Shown here in pieces: positions 1 through 9,501 of a DNA stretch of 64,000 bases; within the stretch, counting starts at the first letter, position 1; each line of letters begins with the position of its first letter. The position numbers and the translations under genes are program-made. Source of the stretch: Mycobacterium sp. SMC-8 (lineage in GTDB: Bacteria; Actinomycetota; Actinomycetes; Mycobacteriales; Mycobacteriaceae); contig NZ_CP079865.1 in assembly GCF_025263565.1 (NCBI RefSeq), positions 1,550,001 to 1,614,000 of the forward strand, in the 5' to 3' direction. The notes under the pieces are model-generated. The model saw only the letters and a program-made list of their open reading frames with translations, was not told the DNA's origin and ran no database searches.

Positions 1-1321
1 TGCAGACCAGGATGGCCAGCAGCAGATAGTTGGCCACCAGCGACGAGCCGCCGTAGGACATCCACGGTGTGGTCAGGCCGGTCAGCGGGATCAGCTTGGT
101 GACGCCGCCGACGACGATGAACAGCTGGATCGCGAGGGTGGCGGCCAGGCCGGCGGCGAGCAGCTTGCCGAAGCTGTCACGCACCGCGATGGCGGTGCGC
201 AGCCCGCGGACGATCACGATGGTGTAGAGCATCAGCACAGCTGAAAGGCCGACCAGCCCAAGCTCTTCGCCGATCGCGGCGATGATGAAGTCGGTGGACG
301 CGGCCGGTACCGTCCCCGGCTGGCCGTTACCCAGCCCGGTGCCGAAGATGCCGCCGGTGGCGAAGCTGAACAGCGACTGCACCATCTGGTAGCCGGCGCC
401 GTCGGGGTCGGCGAACGGGTCGCGCCAGGTCTGCACCCGTACCCGGACGTGGTCGAAAGCGTAGTAGGCGACCACACTTCCGGCGGCGAACAGCGCCAAC
501 CCGAGCACCACCCAGCTGAACCGCTCGGTCGCGATGTAGACCATCACCAGGAACGACGCGTACAGCAGCAGCGAGGTCCCGAGGTCCTTCTCGAAGATCA
601 TCACGCCGATCGAGGCGATCCACGCCGCCAGCAGCGGGGCCAGGTCGCGGGGCCGAGGCAGATCCATGCCCAGGACATGCTTTCCGGCACTGGTGAACAG
701 GTCGCGCTTGGACACCAGCACTGAGGCGAAGAAGATCAGCAGCAGGATCTTGGAGAACTCGGCGGGCTGAATCGAGAAGCCCTCGAACTGAATCCAGATC
801 TTGGCGCCATTCTGTTCGGACATCGAGCGGGGGAGCACCGCCGGAATGGCCAGCAGCACAAGGCCGGTCAGCCCGCACACGTAGCCGTACCGGGACAGCA
901 TGCGGTGATCGCGCAGGAAGATCACGACAGCGGAGAAGCCGAGCACCCCGGCCAGCGTCCACAGCATCTGCTGGTTGGCGGTGCCGCCCAGCCCCTGGGC
1001 GGTGGTTTCGCCCTCGGCGAGGTCGAGCCGGTGAATCATGACCAGCCCCAAGCCGTTCAGCAGTGCGACCACCGGAAGCAGCAGCGGGTCGGCGTACGGG
1101 GCGAAGCGGCGCACGGCCAGGTGAGCGCCGGTGAACAGCGCCAGATAGGCCACCGTGTACTGGGCCAGGTCCCAGCGCAGCCCCTGCTCCTGGTTCGCCT
1201 CGACGAGCAGCAGCGCGATCGTGGTGATCAGCGCGGCGAACGCGAGCAGGAACAGCTCGGCGTTGCGGCGGTTCGGCAGCGCAGGCGTCACCGCGACGGC
1301 GGGCTGCGGCTGGGTCGTCAT
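1..1321 (-). CDS. rodA: RodA/FtsW-type peptidoglycan glycosyltransferase, 3' end outside window
   Basis: SEDS-family polytopic membrane protein that polymerises lipid II glycan strands during cell elongation, normally with a class B penicillin-binding protein. The reading frame starts at ATG 1321 (MTTQPQPAVAV...) and runs off the left edge after about 440 codons. It has many hydrophobic segments, a large extracytoplasmic loop with the QPAEFSKI motif, and the conserved C-terminal signature MSYGGSSL near the edge. Its ATG overlaps the pstP stop codon by 4 nt, so the genes are translationally coupled. The order fhaA-fhaB-pstP-rodA matches the mycobacterial cluster that continues into pbpA, pknA and pknB, which would lie outside the window. 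Confidence 0.95.
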   Translation of the reverse strand, partial: MTTQPQPAVAVTPALPNRRNAELFLLAFAALITTIALLLVEANQEQGLRWDLAQYTVAYLALFTGAHLAVRRFAPYADPLLLPVVALLNGLGLVMIHRLDLAEGETTAQGLGGTANQQMLWTLAGVLGFSAVVIFLRDHRMLSRYGYVCGLTGLVLLAIPAVLPRSMSEQNGAKIWIQFEGFSIQPAEFSKILLLIFFASVLVSKRDLFTSAGKHVLGMDLPRPRDLAPLLAAWIASIGVMIFEKDLGTSLLLYASFLVMVYIATERFSWVVLGLALFAAGSVVAYYAFDHVRVRVQTWRDPFADPDGAGYQMVQSLFSFATGGIFGTGLGNGQPGTVPAASTDFIIAAIGEELGLVGLSAVLMLYTIVIVRGLRTAIAVRDSFGKLLAAGLAATLAIQLFIVVGGVTKLIPLTGLTTPWMSYGGSSLVANYLLLAILVC

Positions 1322-2859
1322 GAGATTTCCCGGCAGTTCGTTCCCGGTTCAGGCGGTGGCGGCGGCAGTGCGGTCACCGTCGGCAACGGGGCCGAGGGTG
1401 ACGGCGACGGCGGCGCGGGAGACGGCGACGGCGGCGCGGGAGCGGAACCGGTGACCGTGCGCGGTGTTTCGGGTGCTGGGCTGGTGCGGGGTGCGGGGCT
1501 GGTGGTCTGCGGCGCGCCGGAGGTCGGCGACGGTCCCGAGGTCGGGGCGGGTCGCGGCGACGGGGCCGGCGGCCGGGTGGTCGGCGCCGGGGGAGCGCAC
1601 ACCGGCAACACGGAACTGCGGGACAGCTCCTCGATCTGGCGGATGGCTTCGTCGAGCGATCCCGACGGCAGTCCGGCGATCACCTGCGCGCGTTCGGAGG
1701 GCCGCATGTCGTCGACGCCGAGCAGTCGGCAGTCCAGGTTGTCGCGGGATTGGTCGGCGCTGATGAGGGAGAGTTCGTTGCGGGCGTTCAGGCATCCCAG
1801 GAGGTAGGGCTCCTGGAGGGAGTAGCCGAGAAAGGAGCCCTGAACACCCCGCATGATGGAGACGGTGCCCGCGTTCTCGCTGACGTAGTAGTTGTTGCGC
1901 ACGATCTCGCGTGCGACGGCGAGGCCGGCCAGGACCACGAGAATCAGCACCGCCGCGGCGATGAACATGCGGCGCCTGGAGCGGGGACGCGGCGGCGGTT
2001 CTTCCGGCTGCGGCACAACGCGTTTGGCTTCATTGCGTTTTGGATTGAACGCCGACGCGCGGCCCGCGGCGGTGTTCGGAGGCGCGCTCTGGTCGTCGTC
2101 GCCGGACACCGCGCCCGCCAGGATGGGCTGGGTCTGGCCGTAGTCATAGTCGACGACGTCGGCGACCACCACGGTCACGTTGTCGGGTCCGCCGCCGCGC
2201 AGCGCCAATTCGATGAGGCGATCCGCACTTTCGGCGACGTCCTCGATCTGCAGAGCCTCGGCGATGGTGTCGTGGCTGACCGGATCCGACAGGCCGTCCG
2301 AGCACAGCAGGTACCGGTCGCCGGCGCGCGCCTCGCGCATGATCAGCGTCGGCTCGACCTCGTGGCCCGTCAGCGCCCGCATGATCAGGGACCGCTGCGG
2401 GTGGCTGTGCGCCTCCTCGGCGGTGATCCGGCCCTCGTCCACCAGGGTCTGGACGAAGGTGTCGTCCTTGGTGATCTGGGTCAGCTCACCGTCGCGCAGC
2501 AGGTATCCCCGCGAGTCGCCGATGTGCACAAGACCAAGCCGGTTGCCCGCGAACAGGATTGCGGTGAGCGTGGTGCCCATGCCCTCGAGTTCGGGATCGG
2601 CCTCGACGTGCGCGGCGATCGCCGAGTTGCCTTCGCGCACCGCGGCATCGAGCTTGCTGAGCAGATCGCCGCCGGGTTCGTCGTCGTCAAGGTGAGCGAG
2701 CGCGGCGATCACCAGTTGGGAGGCCACCTCGCCGGCGGCGTGGCCGCCCATGCCGTCGGCCAGCGCGAGCAGGCGCGCACCGGCGTAGACCGAGTCTTCG
2801 TTGTTGGCGCGCACCAACCCCCGGTCGCTGCGGGCCGCGTATCGAAGGACGAGCGTCAC
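1318..2859 (-). CDS. pstP: PP2C-type Ser/Thr protein phosphatase PstP
   Basis: Membrane-anchored metal-dependent phosphatase that reverses PknA/PknB phosphorylation. Translation from GTG 2859 gives 513 aa, close to the usual mycobacterial size. The PP2C domain fills residues 1-240 with the motifs RSDRGLVRANNEDS, ALADGMGGHAAGE, HIGDSRGYLLRDG and CSDGLSDPV, which carry the metal-binding aspartates. After an RRRMF basic patch comes one membrane segment (FIAAAVLILVVLAGLAVA), then an exported domain ending in a long Pro/Ser/Thr-rich tail. A longer frame exists upstream, but the GTG at 2859 overlaps the fhaB stop by 4 nt (GTGA) and gives the family N-terminus, so I chose it. Confidence 0.95.
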   Translation of the reverse strand: MTLVLRYAARSDRGLVRANNEDSVYAGARLLALADGMGGHAAGEVASQLVIAALAHLDDDEPGGDLLSKLDAAVREGNSAIAAHVEADPELEGMGTTLTAILFAGNRLGLVHIGDSRGYLLRDGELTQITKDDTFVQTLVDEGRITAEEAHSHPQRSLIMRALTGHEVEPTLIMREARAGDRYLLCSDGLSDPVSHDTIAEALQIEDVAESADRLIELALRGGGPDNVTVVVADVVDYDYGQTQPILAGAVSGDDDQSAPPNTAAGRASAFNPKRNEAKRVVPQPEEPPPRPRSRRRMFIAAAVLILVVLAGLAVAREIVRNNYYVSENAGTVSIMRGVQGSFLGYSLQEPYLLGCLNARNELSLISADQSRDNLDCRLLGVDDMRPSERAQVIAGLPSGSLDEAIRQIEELSRSSVLPVCAPPAPTTRPPAPSPRPAPTSGPSPTSGAPQTTSPAPRTSPAPETPRTVTGSAPAPPSPSPAPPSPSPSAPLPTVTALPPPPPEPGTNCREIS

Positions 2860-3323
2860 GGGCGCAGCTCGATCACCGTCTTGCCGATTCGCACCGGTGT
2901 GCCCATCGGAACTCGTACCGCTGTCGTCACCTTCGCCCTGTCGAGGTATGTACCGTTTGTTGATCCTAGGTCCTCTACATACCATTCCGGACCGCGTGGC
3001 GAGAGCCTGGCGTGGCGGGTCGAGGCGTAGTCGTCGGTGAGCACAAGCGTCGAGTCATCGGCGCGACCGATCAGCACCGGCTGCGTGCCCAGCGGAATGC
3101 GGGTGCCGGCCAGCGCTCCCTCGGTCACCACCAGCTGCCGGGGCACATGCCTGCGGGTGCGGTTGGGAAGCAGCGAACCCCGCAACGGAAGCCCGCGCCG
3201 TACCATCACCGCACCGGTCGGGGCGTAGATGTCGGTGCGCAGGATGCGCAGCACCGACCAGATGAACAGCCAGAGCAGTAGAAGGAAGCCGACACGGGTC
3301 AGCTGCAGTACCAGGCCCTGCAT
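2856..3323 (-). CDS. fhaB: FHA-domain membrane protein FhaB (FipA)
   Basis: Phosphothreonine-binding adaptor of the cell-division/cell-wall signalling cluster. From ATG 3323 it encodes 155 aa, the length known for FhaB. An N-terminal membrane helix (VGFLLLLWLFIWSVLRI, residues 9-26) is followed by a linker and a C-terminal FHA domain with the conserved blocks LIGRADDS, STRHARL and LGSTNGTYLDR, which contain the Arg, Ser, His and Asn-Gly residues that bind the phosphopeptide. The stop overlaps the GTG start of pstP. The frame can be extended upstream to 3365, but MQGLVLQL is the family start. Confidence 0.95.
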   Translation of the reverse strand: MQGLVLQLTRVGFLLLLWLFIWSVLRILRTDIYAPTGAVMVRRGLPLRGSLLPNRTRRHVPRQLVVTEGALAGTRIPLGTQPVLIGRADDSTLVLTDDYASTRHARLSPRGPEWYVEDLGSTNGTYLDRAKVTTAVRVPMGTPVRIGKTVIELRP

Positions 3324-3422
3324 CTGACGTCCTCTCCGTCTCCGCCCTATCGGCACCGCCACCATACGTGGGCGTCGATCGGCGTGAGCACCACGCGACC
3401 GCGTCCCCCGAGCGGCTTGACC

Positions 3423-4850
3423 TCAGTGGACGCGGACGATGATCTCGGAGTGGCCGAGCCGGATGACGTCGCCGTCGGCCAGCTGCCACTCCTGGACCGG
3501 TGCGTTGTTCACCGTCGTGCCGTTGGTGGAGTTGAGGTCCGACAATAGCGCGACCTGACCGTCCCAGCGGATCTCCAGGTGACGACGCGACACACCCGTG
3601 TCGGGCAACCGGAACTGGGCATCCTGGCCACGGCCGATCACATTGGCGCCTTCACGCAGCTGGTAGGTACGCCCGCTGCCGTCGTCGAGCTGCAGCGTGA
3701 CGGTCGCACCGGCGGCCGGGTAGTCGCTCTGGGCGCCGTATCCGCCGTAGCCGCCGGCCTGCCCGTAACCCTGGTCGCCGTAGCCGGCGGACTCACCGTA
3801 GCCCTGGTCGGCGTAACCGGCCGGGGCCTCGCCGTAGCGACCGTAATCGGGCTGCCCGTAATCCTGGCCGCCATAGGACTGCTGACCGCCGCCGTAACCG
3901 CCCTGATCGGGGTAGCCACCCTGATCGGGGTAGGACGGCCGGCTCTGCGGGCCGTACCCGCCGTCATCGGGGCGACGGCCGTAGTTGTAGTCGCCCGACG
4001 GCGGCGGTCCGTAGCCGGGCTGGCCGCCGGGGGGCGGGCCGTATCCGGGAGGTGCCTGCCGGTAGCCCTGATCCGGGTAGCCCGGAGGCGGGCCGTAACC
4101 GGCCGGCGGACGCTGCTCATAGGACTGCGGAGGGTAGCCGCCCTGCTCCGGGTAGCCCCCTTGATCCGGGTAGCCACCGTGCTCGGGGTAACCGCCGCGG
4201 GGCGGGTAGCCCTGATCCGGGGCCGGGTAGCCCTGATCCTGGGCGGGGTAGCCGCCCTGATCCGGGTGGCCGGGGCCCTGGTCGCTCTGGGGGTAGCCGC
4301 CGCGCTGCTCGTCCGGACGGTTGTAGCGGTCGTCTTCGGGACGGTTGTAGTAGTCGTCCGCGGGCCGACCCGGTCCTTGGCCGCCGCGGTAAGTCGGGTT
4401 GTCGGTCATCGGTGGTACTCCTGGTTCTGCCTGGGACGTGACGTCTCGTGGGGGTGGAGCGGGTTCGACTGTGGTCGCGTCTGGATTGACCGCGGCACGC
4501 GCGCGAAACTGTCCGGTGTGCAGGTTGGGTGACTGCTCGAATCTGACGACCACATCACCATACGTTTGCCATCCCTGCTCATGGATGTATCCCTCCAAGT
4601 GCTTGGCGAACGTGGTCGCGGTGATGTCCGGATCGGCACTCACCTCTCGGTAGTCAGGCACACTGAGGGTAATGACGTAATCGTTCGGGGCCAAAATGCG
4701 TCCACCATGCAGTTCGCGGGCGCCGGCGTCGGCCTCCCGGCGCAGCAGCGACTCCACTTCCTGCGGAACGATCGATCCGCCGAAGACCCGGGCAAAGGCA
4801 TCACCGACCTTGTCCTCGAGCTTGCGCTCGAAGCGGCCGACCAACCCCAT
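3423..4850 (-). CDS. fhaA: FHA-domain protein FhaA
   Basis: Cytoplasmic adaptor that binds phosphorylated cell-wall proteins. The product is 475 aa. The N-terminal FhaA-type domain (about residues 1-125, MGLVGRFERKLEDKVGDAFA...) is joined by a very long low-complexity linker, about residues 150-385, of degenerate GGYPDQ/GYGPPP repeats, to a C-terminal FHA domain (from about 390) with the motifs VIGRGQDAQ, VSRRHLEI and LNSTNGTTV. Linker length varies widely between mycobacteria. It is the first gene of the minus-strand cluster, 99 bp before fhaB. The many plus-strand frames opposite the linker are composition shadows. Confidence 0.95.
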   Translation of the reverse strand: MGLVGRFERKLEDKVGDAFARVFGGSIVPQEVESLLRREADAGARELHGGRILAPNDYVITLSVPDYREVSADPDITATTFAKHLEGYIHEQGWQTYGDVVVRFEQSPNLHTGQFRARAAVNPDATTVEPAPPPRDVTSQAEPGVPPMTDNPTYRGGQGPGRPADDYYNRPEDDRYNRPDEQRGGYPQSDQGPGHPDQGGYPAQDQGYPAPDQGYPPRGGYPEHGGYPDQGGYPEQGGYPPQSYEQRPPAGYGPPPGYPDQGYRQAPPGYGPPPGGQPGYGPPPSGDYNYGRRPDDGGYGPQSRPSYPDQGGYPDQGGYGGGQQSYGGQDYGQPDYGRYGEAPAGYADQGYGESAGYGDQGYGQAGGYGGYGAQSDYPAAGATVTLQLDDGSGRTYQLREGANVIGRGQDAQFRLPDTGVSRRHLEIRWDGQVALLSDLNSTNGTTVNNAPVQEWQLADGDVIRLGHSEIIVRVH

Positions 4851-5054
4851 CTCCCCGCTCGCCTCCCTTGCCGTGATGCGCTGGTATTACCCGCGCAGTG
4901 ACGCCGCCAGCGTGTCGGCTGGTGGCGATGCCTGCATGCATGGTAAGCGCCATCTGGGGCGATGCGTGACCAACAGAACTGTGAGAATCGCATCGGCGCA
5001 GGTCACAGTTTCGCTACGGCCCGTTTTGGAGTTCACGGGGGTGGCCCAGTACGG

Positions 5055-5085
5055 TTGGGAGGCCGGGACGCCTGCGTGATAGGCT
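5055..5085 (+). promoter_or_regulatory. possible promoter of tRNA-Leu
   Basis: A TTGGGA box at 5055-5060 and a TGATAGGCT stretch at 5077-5085 lie just upstream of the tRNA gene, at a spacing near 16-19 bp. This is a weak consensus read by eye. Confidence 0.3.
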
Positions 5086-5098
5086 CCCTCGGTCATTC

Positions 5099-5184
5099 GG
5101 GCGAGTGGCGGAATGGCAGACGCGCTGGCTTCAGGTGCCAGTGTCCTTCGGGACGTGGGGGTTCAAGTCCCCCTTCGCCCACCA
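5099..5184 (+). tRNA. leuT: tRNA-Leu (CAG)
   Basis: The 5' acceptor strand GGGCGAG pairs with TTCGCCC. The anticodon arm CTGGC-TTCAGGT-GCCAG places CAG in a seven-base loop. A long variable arm (GTCCTTCGGGAC) marks a class II tRNA, the T arm is GGGGGTTCAAGTCCCCC, and CCA is encoded at 5182-5184. A leucine tRNA next to fhaA is also the mycobacterial arrangement. Its 3' end is the left boundary of the accessory element. Confidence 0.95.
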
Positions 5185-5246
5185 CGAGCGGTTCTACGAA
5201 CTGCAGGCATAAAGGTCACGATCCAGAAATGGGTCGTGACCTTTGT
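5177..5246 (+). repeat. left attachment-type repeat (attL) in tRNA-Leu 3' end
   Basis: This 70-bp stretch, from the last acceptor-stem bases of the tRNA through the following hairpin, recurs at 40346-40415 in the same orientation with four mismatches. The first 23 bases are identical, and identity stops abruptly inside the acceptor stem. Repeats of a tRNA 3' end bracketing foreign genes are the usual mark of integrase-driven insertion. Confidence 0.85.
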
Positions 5247-5250
5247 TTTT
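5211..5250 (+). terminator. intrinsic terminator of tRNA-Leu
   Basis: AAAGGTCACGA ... TCGTGACCTTT forms a perfect 11-bp stem, extended by TCC/GGG, around a short loop, and is followed by GTTTTT. This is a classical rho-independent terminator. Confidence 0.85.
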
Positions 5251-5694
5251 GTGTGGGCAGCCTCGAAGGAGTGCGCCTGATCCACAGATGCGGGAGTTAG
5301 AGGCGCAAGTCCCCGGGAAGCTTGTGAACCGCCAGTTCGACAGTTCGGACTTTGACTTGTTGGAAATGGCGTCTGGGGATTGAGCCTTCAACCATTTCCC
5401 AATTGCTGCTGTCCTCGGCCGTCGGTCGTGCCGGCGCGGGGGGTCCATGCCGGCGGCGTGTTCGGCGAAGGCCTCGTTGTCGGACACGACGAGTACCTTG
5501 ACGCCCGCACGATGTGCGCCCACCTGGTCGTCTACTCAAACGTCCGGTCGGCGGGTTACGGGGATTGGAGTCAGGTGCGGAAGCGATGCAAGAAGAGGGG
5601 GCCCAAAGGCGCTCCTCGTCGAAGGCAGCTTGATCCACTTGGTCTCAGACAAGACGGCGGTCCTGCCAGATTCGAAAAAGGCGATCTCGCCGAT
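5251..5694. other. no recognisable gene
   Basis: About 440 bp between the tRNA terminator and the first cargo gene. The frames here have no coherent start or family resemblance. It is the left end of the inserted element. Confidence 0.5.
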
Positions 5695-7838
5695 ATGGTC
5701 AGCGATATAAGCCTTTTCGCCGGTTGTAAGTCAGTTGCCGCGGTGCGGACCATTTTGCGCGAACAGATCCAGCTTGAGGTCGATGCGATGGCGGCTCTGG
5801 TACGAGACGCCGACGCGTTCGACGTCATTGAGCTGATGCGACTACGTGAACTCGGTGTGGCTCCCAAGCTGCGCCCGGTGGCAGCGCGCTTGTCATCGAG
5901 ATCGTGGCCGCCGTGTTGCTTTCTCGGGGATCTCGGAAACCGAGCGCACTTCCGCGCGACGAAACCAGACCCCACGTGGCTGTGAACGAGTTACATCAGC
6001 GCGCCTTGCGCTTGATGCGGCTTGCGCAGGCGCGCCAACTCGCCGAGGCGGCCTTGAACGGTGACCCTCTCTCGATGCTCGCCGCCGAGTATCAAGGCGC
6101 GGTCATGGGCATCCGCAACTTGCAGTACAGCAGCGTTCGGGATGCGCACGAAGCTCGGCTCTTCGACAACGAGCGGGCGGCTAGCCTCATGCAAAAACAC
6201 TTGGGATACACCTACCCGCAGGTCGTCGCAGTTCGTGAAGGCATCAGGGAGGTGTCATCGCAGCGGATGACTGAGCTCCGGAATGGAACCGCGGAGATCA
6301 TGTTGCGCAACCAGGGCGTTCCGCCAGGCCAGATACCAGCAGCCGAAGCGGAGGAAGTGGTGTCGCAAATGGTTGCTCTGATGTTTCTGCCGGGAGATCG
6401 GGCCACGATTTCCGCGAACGACGTTGCGCCCTTGGCAGGTGTCGACGATGAGACGGCGCTTGCTGTCTTGACTTCGTTCTCTCAGTTCTTCGACTCAGCG
6501 ATATCTGCGACGGACCGTATCTACGACATGCTGGTCGGGACGAATCCGTTCTTGGGCACGCCGCTCGTTTCCGACGGTGCCGGCCACTTTGTATCGACGT
6601 CAAATGAGGTGGGAAACGACTCGTTGCGGAGGATCTTCGAGAAGGCGCTCACTTCGAACGGTAAGGATTTCACCGCGTACGACCAGAAAATTCGCGTCGC
6701 AATGAGCGAGCAGATCGCGCTCGACGGGCTCGCGTCGATTCTTGAGACCGCCCCGTCGCACACTGCATTCAAGTACTTTGCACCCGAAAAAAACGAGGAA
6801 ATCGGCCAGCTTGGGTCCGGGTGTGCGAACCCCGCCGCGGTCGGCAAGCAAGTTGAAGGCGATGGCCTCTTCATCATCGACGACGTTGCGATCGTCGTGG
6901 AGACGAAAGGCAAGTCGATGGCCGAGCAGTCGCGACGAGGAGACGTCACACGACTTTCGCGCGATCTCGCCGCAACCATCGGCGACGCTTGTGAACAGGC
7001 TAAACGGATCGAACGTCTCATCGAAATCAACCGGGGCATCTGGCTCGCCGACAAGAGCTGGCTGGACTTGTCGCAAATCCGGGAGGTCCGTTGCGTGGCG
7101 GCGCTTCTAGACGATGTCGGCCCACTGGGTACCGCGATCGGTCGACTGCAGCAGGCCGGAATTGTGGGCGAGGACAAACCCCCATGGATCACCTCGCTGC
7201 ACGACCTCACTACCATCGCCGCCGTTTGCGATCGACCTGCAGAGTTCTTGCACTACCTCAGGGTTCGAACGGACAGTCCGGTCACCACTCACTTCTGGGC
7301 ACTTGACGAACTTGACCTTTACATGACCTTCCTCCAAGGAGATCTCTGGGTCGACGCTGATGAGGAAGACGCCGTCAACATGGTCGACGACCATTGCGTC
7401 GAGCTCAACGCATGGATGGATCGGCACGAACACGAGGGGACCGAATTACCCGAGAAGCCGTCATTCAACGCCGTCCCAGCGATGCTGGAGCTCGTTGACG
7501 CGATCGCCGCCTTACGCCAACCAGGGTGGCTGCGCTGCGGGGCCGACCTTCTCTCGTTGGCGGGCGAGGCGCAACAACAGCTGCTCGACATGATCGTTGA
7601 ACTTGGCCGTCGGACCGAGGATGACAGCGACGAACACCACGGGGCCTTCTCATTCGAGAGCACGTGGGAGCGTCCAGCCTTCTTCCTATCGATCTGTCCG
7701 AATGGAATGGAAATCGACGATGTTGAGGCGCAACTCTTCGCATATATGCGAGCGAAGTCCACGCAGATCGGGTCCGAGCGCTCCTACGGCCTCATATTCG
7801 ACACCCACCAACAATTGAGACGGTTTCTCTACTTGTAG
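5695..7838 (+). CDS. large PD-(D/E)XK/NERD-like protein, apparently frameshifted near 5870
   Basis: Not a family I can name. In the main frame (GTG 5904 or 5982 to 7838) the middle of the protein reads EGDGLFIIDDVAIVVETKGK. This Asp...(12)...Glu-x-Lys spacing is typical of PD-(D/E)XK nucleases and NERD domains. A helical region and an unrelated C-terminal domain follow. Upstream, from ATG 5695 (MVSDISLFAGCKSVAAV...), another frame encodes coherent helical protein up to ...LRELGVAPKL. It then jumps to the main frame, which continues APGGSALVIEIVAAVLLSRG. This suggests one gene of about 710 codons broken by a small indel near 5865-5880, or a sequencing error. It is the first gene of the element and shares orientation with the second nuclease-like gene and the SEC-C gene. 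A DNA-targeting defence role is inference. Confidence 0.6.
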
Positions 7839-7878
7839 GCTATTTCTGGCGCGGCCCTTCGAAGTACACACTGCCTAA

Positions 7879-9497
7879 CCTCGACGTTTCGTGAAATAGG
7901 CTGTTGACACGACCTGTAATGCACGGAAGTGCCTGTCCTGTTTGAGAAAATGTGACTTGTCTAGGGTCCATGTTCACAAAGCGGGAAGGCACTCCGTAGG
8001 TGAAGCGTAGCGCGGTTCGTTCTCTGCTGGTGGATTCAGGTCGCGAGTCGTTGGTCTCGTCGGCCGGCGGGCTGCTGTTGGCTCGGACGCTGCACGTCTC
8101 GGGACTGGAAAAGGCCATGTCAGAGGTCTTGAAGCGGTGGCGGGCACCACGAACCCTGCACGACCCGGCCAAGGTGCTCACCGATGTCGCGATCGCGGTG
8201 GCACTCGGCGGTGACTGTGCCGCCGATATCGCGGTGGTGCGTGCTCAGCCCGAGCTGTTCGGGGCGGTGGCCTCCGATGCCACCGTGTCACGTCTGATCG
8301 CCACGCTGGCCGGCGACGTCGATGCCGCCGTTGCGGCGATCCGCGCGGCCCGGGCAGCAGCCCGCGCGCACATATGGCGGCGCCAGCAACCGCTGGCCGG
8401 TACCTCAGGCAGCCAGGTCATCGTCGATCTGGACGCCACCCTGGTGACCGCCCACAGCGACAAACAGGGCGCCACCCCAACCTTCAAGTACGGATACGGG
8501 TTTCATCCCATGCTCGCCTTCGTCGACCACGGCAGCCACGGATCCGGTGAAGCCCTGGTCGGGTTGCTGCGACCCGGCTCAGCCGGCTCCAACAGCGCTG
8601 CTGACCACATCAGTGTCCTGGATGCCGCGTTGGCCCAACTGCCCGAACCCGAACGGGCCCGGGTGCTGGTGCGCACCGACACCGGTGGCGGGGTCAAGGA
8701 CTTCCTGCACCACATCACCGACCTGGGACTGCAGTACTCAGTCGGGTTCTACGGCATGCCCCCGATCGTCGAAGCGCTGCGCCGGGTCCCGCGGCGGGCG
8801 TGGCGGGCTGCCCTCGACGGCGACGGCACACCACGCGAGGGCGCCCAGGTCGCTGAGTTGACCCGCTACCTGCCCGACACGCTGAAAGGCTGGCCGGCAG
8901 GGATGCGGGTCATCGCCCGCCGAGAACGTCCCCATCCCGGCGCGCAGTTGCGCCTGACCGATGACAACGGGTGGCGGATCACGTGCTTTGCGACCAACAC
9001 CCGCGGTTGGTCGATCTGCGATCTCGAAGTCCGGCACCGTCAACGCGCCCGCGCGGAAGACCGCATCCGCAACCTCAAAGACACCGGACTGACCAACCTG
9101 CCGTTTCACGGGTTCGCCCAGAATCAGATCTGGCTGGAGATCACCCTGCTGGCCGCTGACCTGCTGGTCTGGACCCAAGTCCTGGCCTTCACCGGCCACC
9201 CGGCCAGAGGCTGGGAACCCAAACGACTACGCCTGCGCCTGCTTGCCGTCGCCGGACGCATCATCACCTCAGGGCGTCGCCGCTACCTACGGCTGCCAAG
9301 AGGCTGGCCGTGGAGCGACCTCATCGAATTCGGCTGGACCGCACTGCAACCCACCTAAAACACAGAAACCATTCCGACGAGCAAAGGACCCAGGAGCACC
9401 GGCGAGACGCAACGCCGGAACCCCAGGCCGCCCACGTCAGAACCGCCCACCCACGCCACGAAAAGACCTCAACTACCCGCCACGTGAAAGATCGAGG
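7879..9497 (+). mobile_element. IS1380-family element A, complete
   Basis: Inverted ends begin CCTCGACGTTTCGTG at 7879 and end CACGTGAAAGATCGAGG at 9497. Both sides carry a 4-bp target duplication CTAA (7875-7878 and 9498-9501). The element is 1619 bp with one transposase gene. It lies in the gap between the two nuclease-like genes. Confidence 0.9.
8000..9358 (+). CDS. IS1380-family transposase
   Basis: DDE transposase of 452 aa from GTG 8000. Family features include VIVDLDATLVTAHSDKQGA (first catalytic Asp, residues about 140-158), VLVRTDTGGG (second Asp) and the C-terminal RHRQRARAEDRIRNLKDTGL region with the catalytic Glu. It fills the element between the inverted ends and looks intact. 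Confidence 0.93.
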   Translation: MKRSAVRSLLVDSGRESLVSSAGGLLLARTLHVSGLEKAMSEVLKRWRAPRTLHDPAKVLTDVAIAVALGGDCAADIAVVRAQPELFGAVASDATVSRLIATLAGDVDAAVAAIRAARAAARAHIWRRQQPLAGTSGSQVIVDLDATLVTAHSDKQGATPTFKYGYGFHPMLAFVDHGSHGSGEALVGLLRPGSAGSNSAADHISVLDAALAQLPEPERARVLVRTDTGGGVKDFLHHITDLGLQYSVGFYGMPPIVEALRRVPRRAWRAALDGDGTPREGAQVAELTRYLPDTLKGWPAGMRVIARRERPHPGAQLRLTDDNGWRITCFATNTRGWSICDLEVRHRQRARAEDRIRNLKDTGLTNLPFHGFAQNQIWLEITLLAADLLVWTQVLAFTGHPARGWEPKRLRLRLLAVAGRIITSGRRRYLRLPRGWPWSDLIEFGWTALQPT

Positions 9498-9501
9498 CTA
9501 A

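Noticed and set aside
3700..4380. Repetitive sequence that could be a tandem-repeat locus or CRISPR-like array
   Set aside because: It encodes the degenerate Gly-Tyr-Pro-rich linker of FhaA, in frame, without spacers.
449..4901. Many long plus-strand frames opposite rodA, pstP, fhaB and fhaA
   Set aside because: They are antisense shadows of GC-rich codons; the minus-strand frames are recognisable genes in known order.
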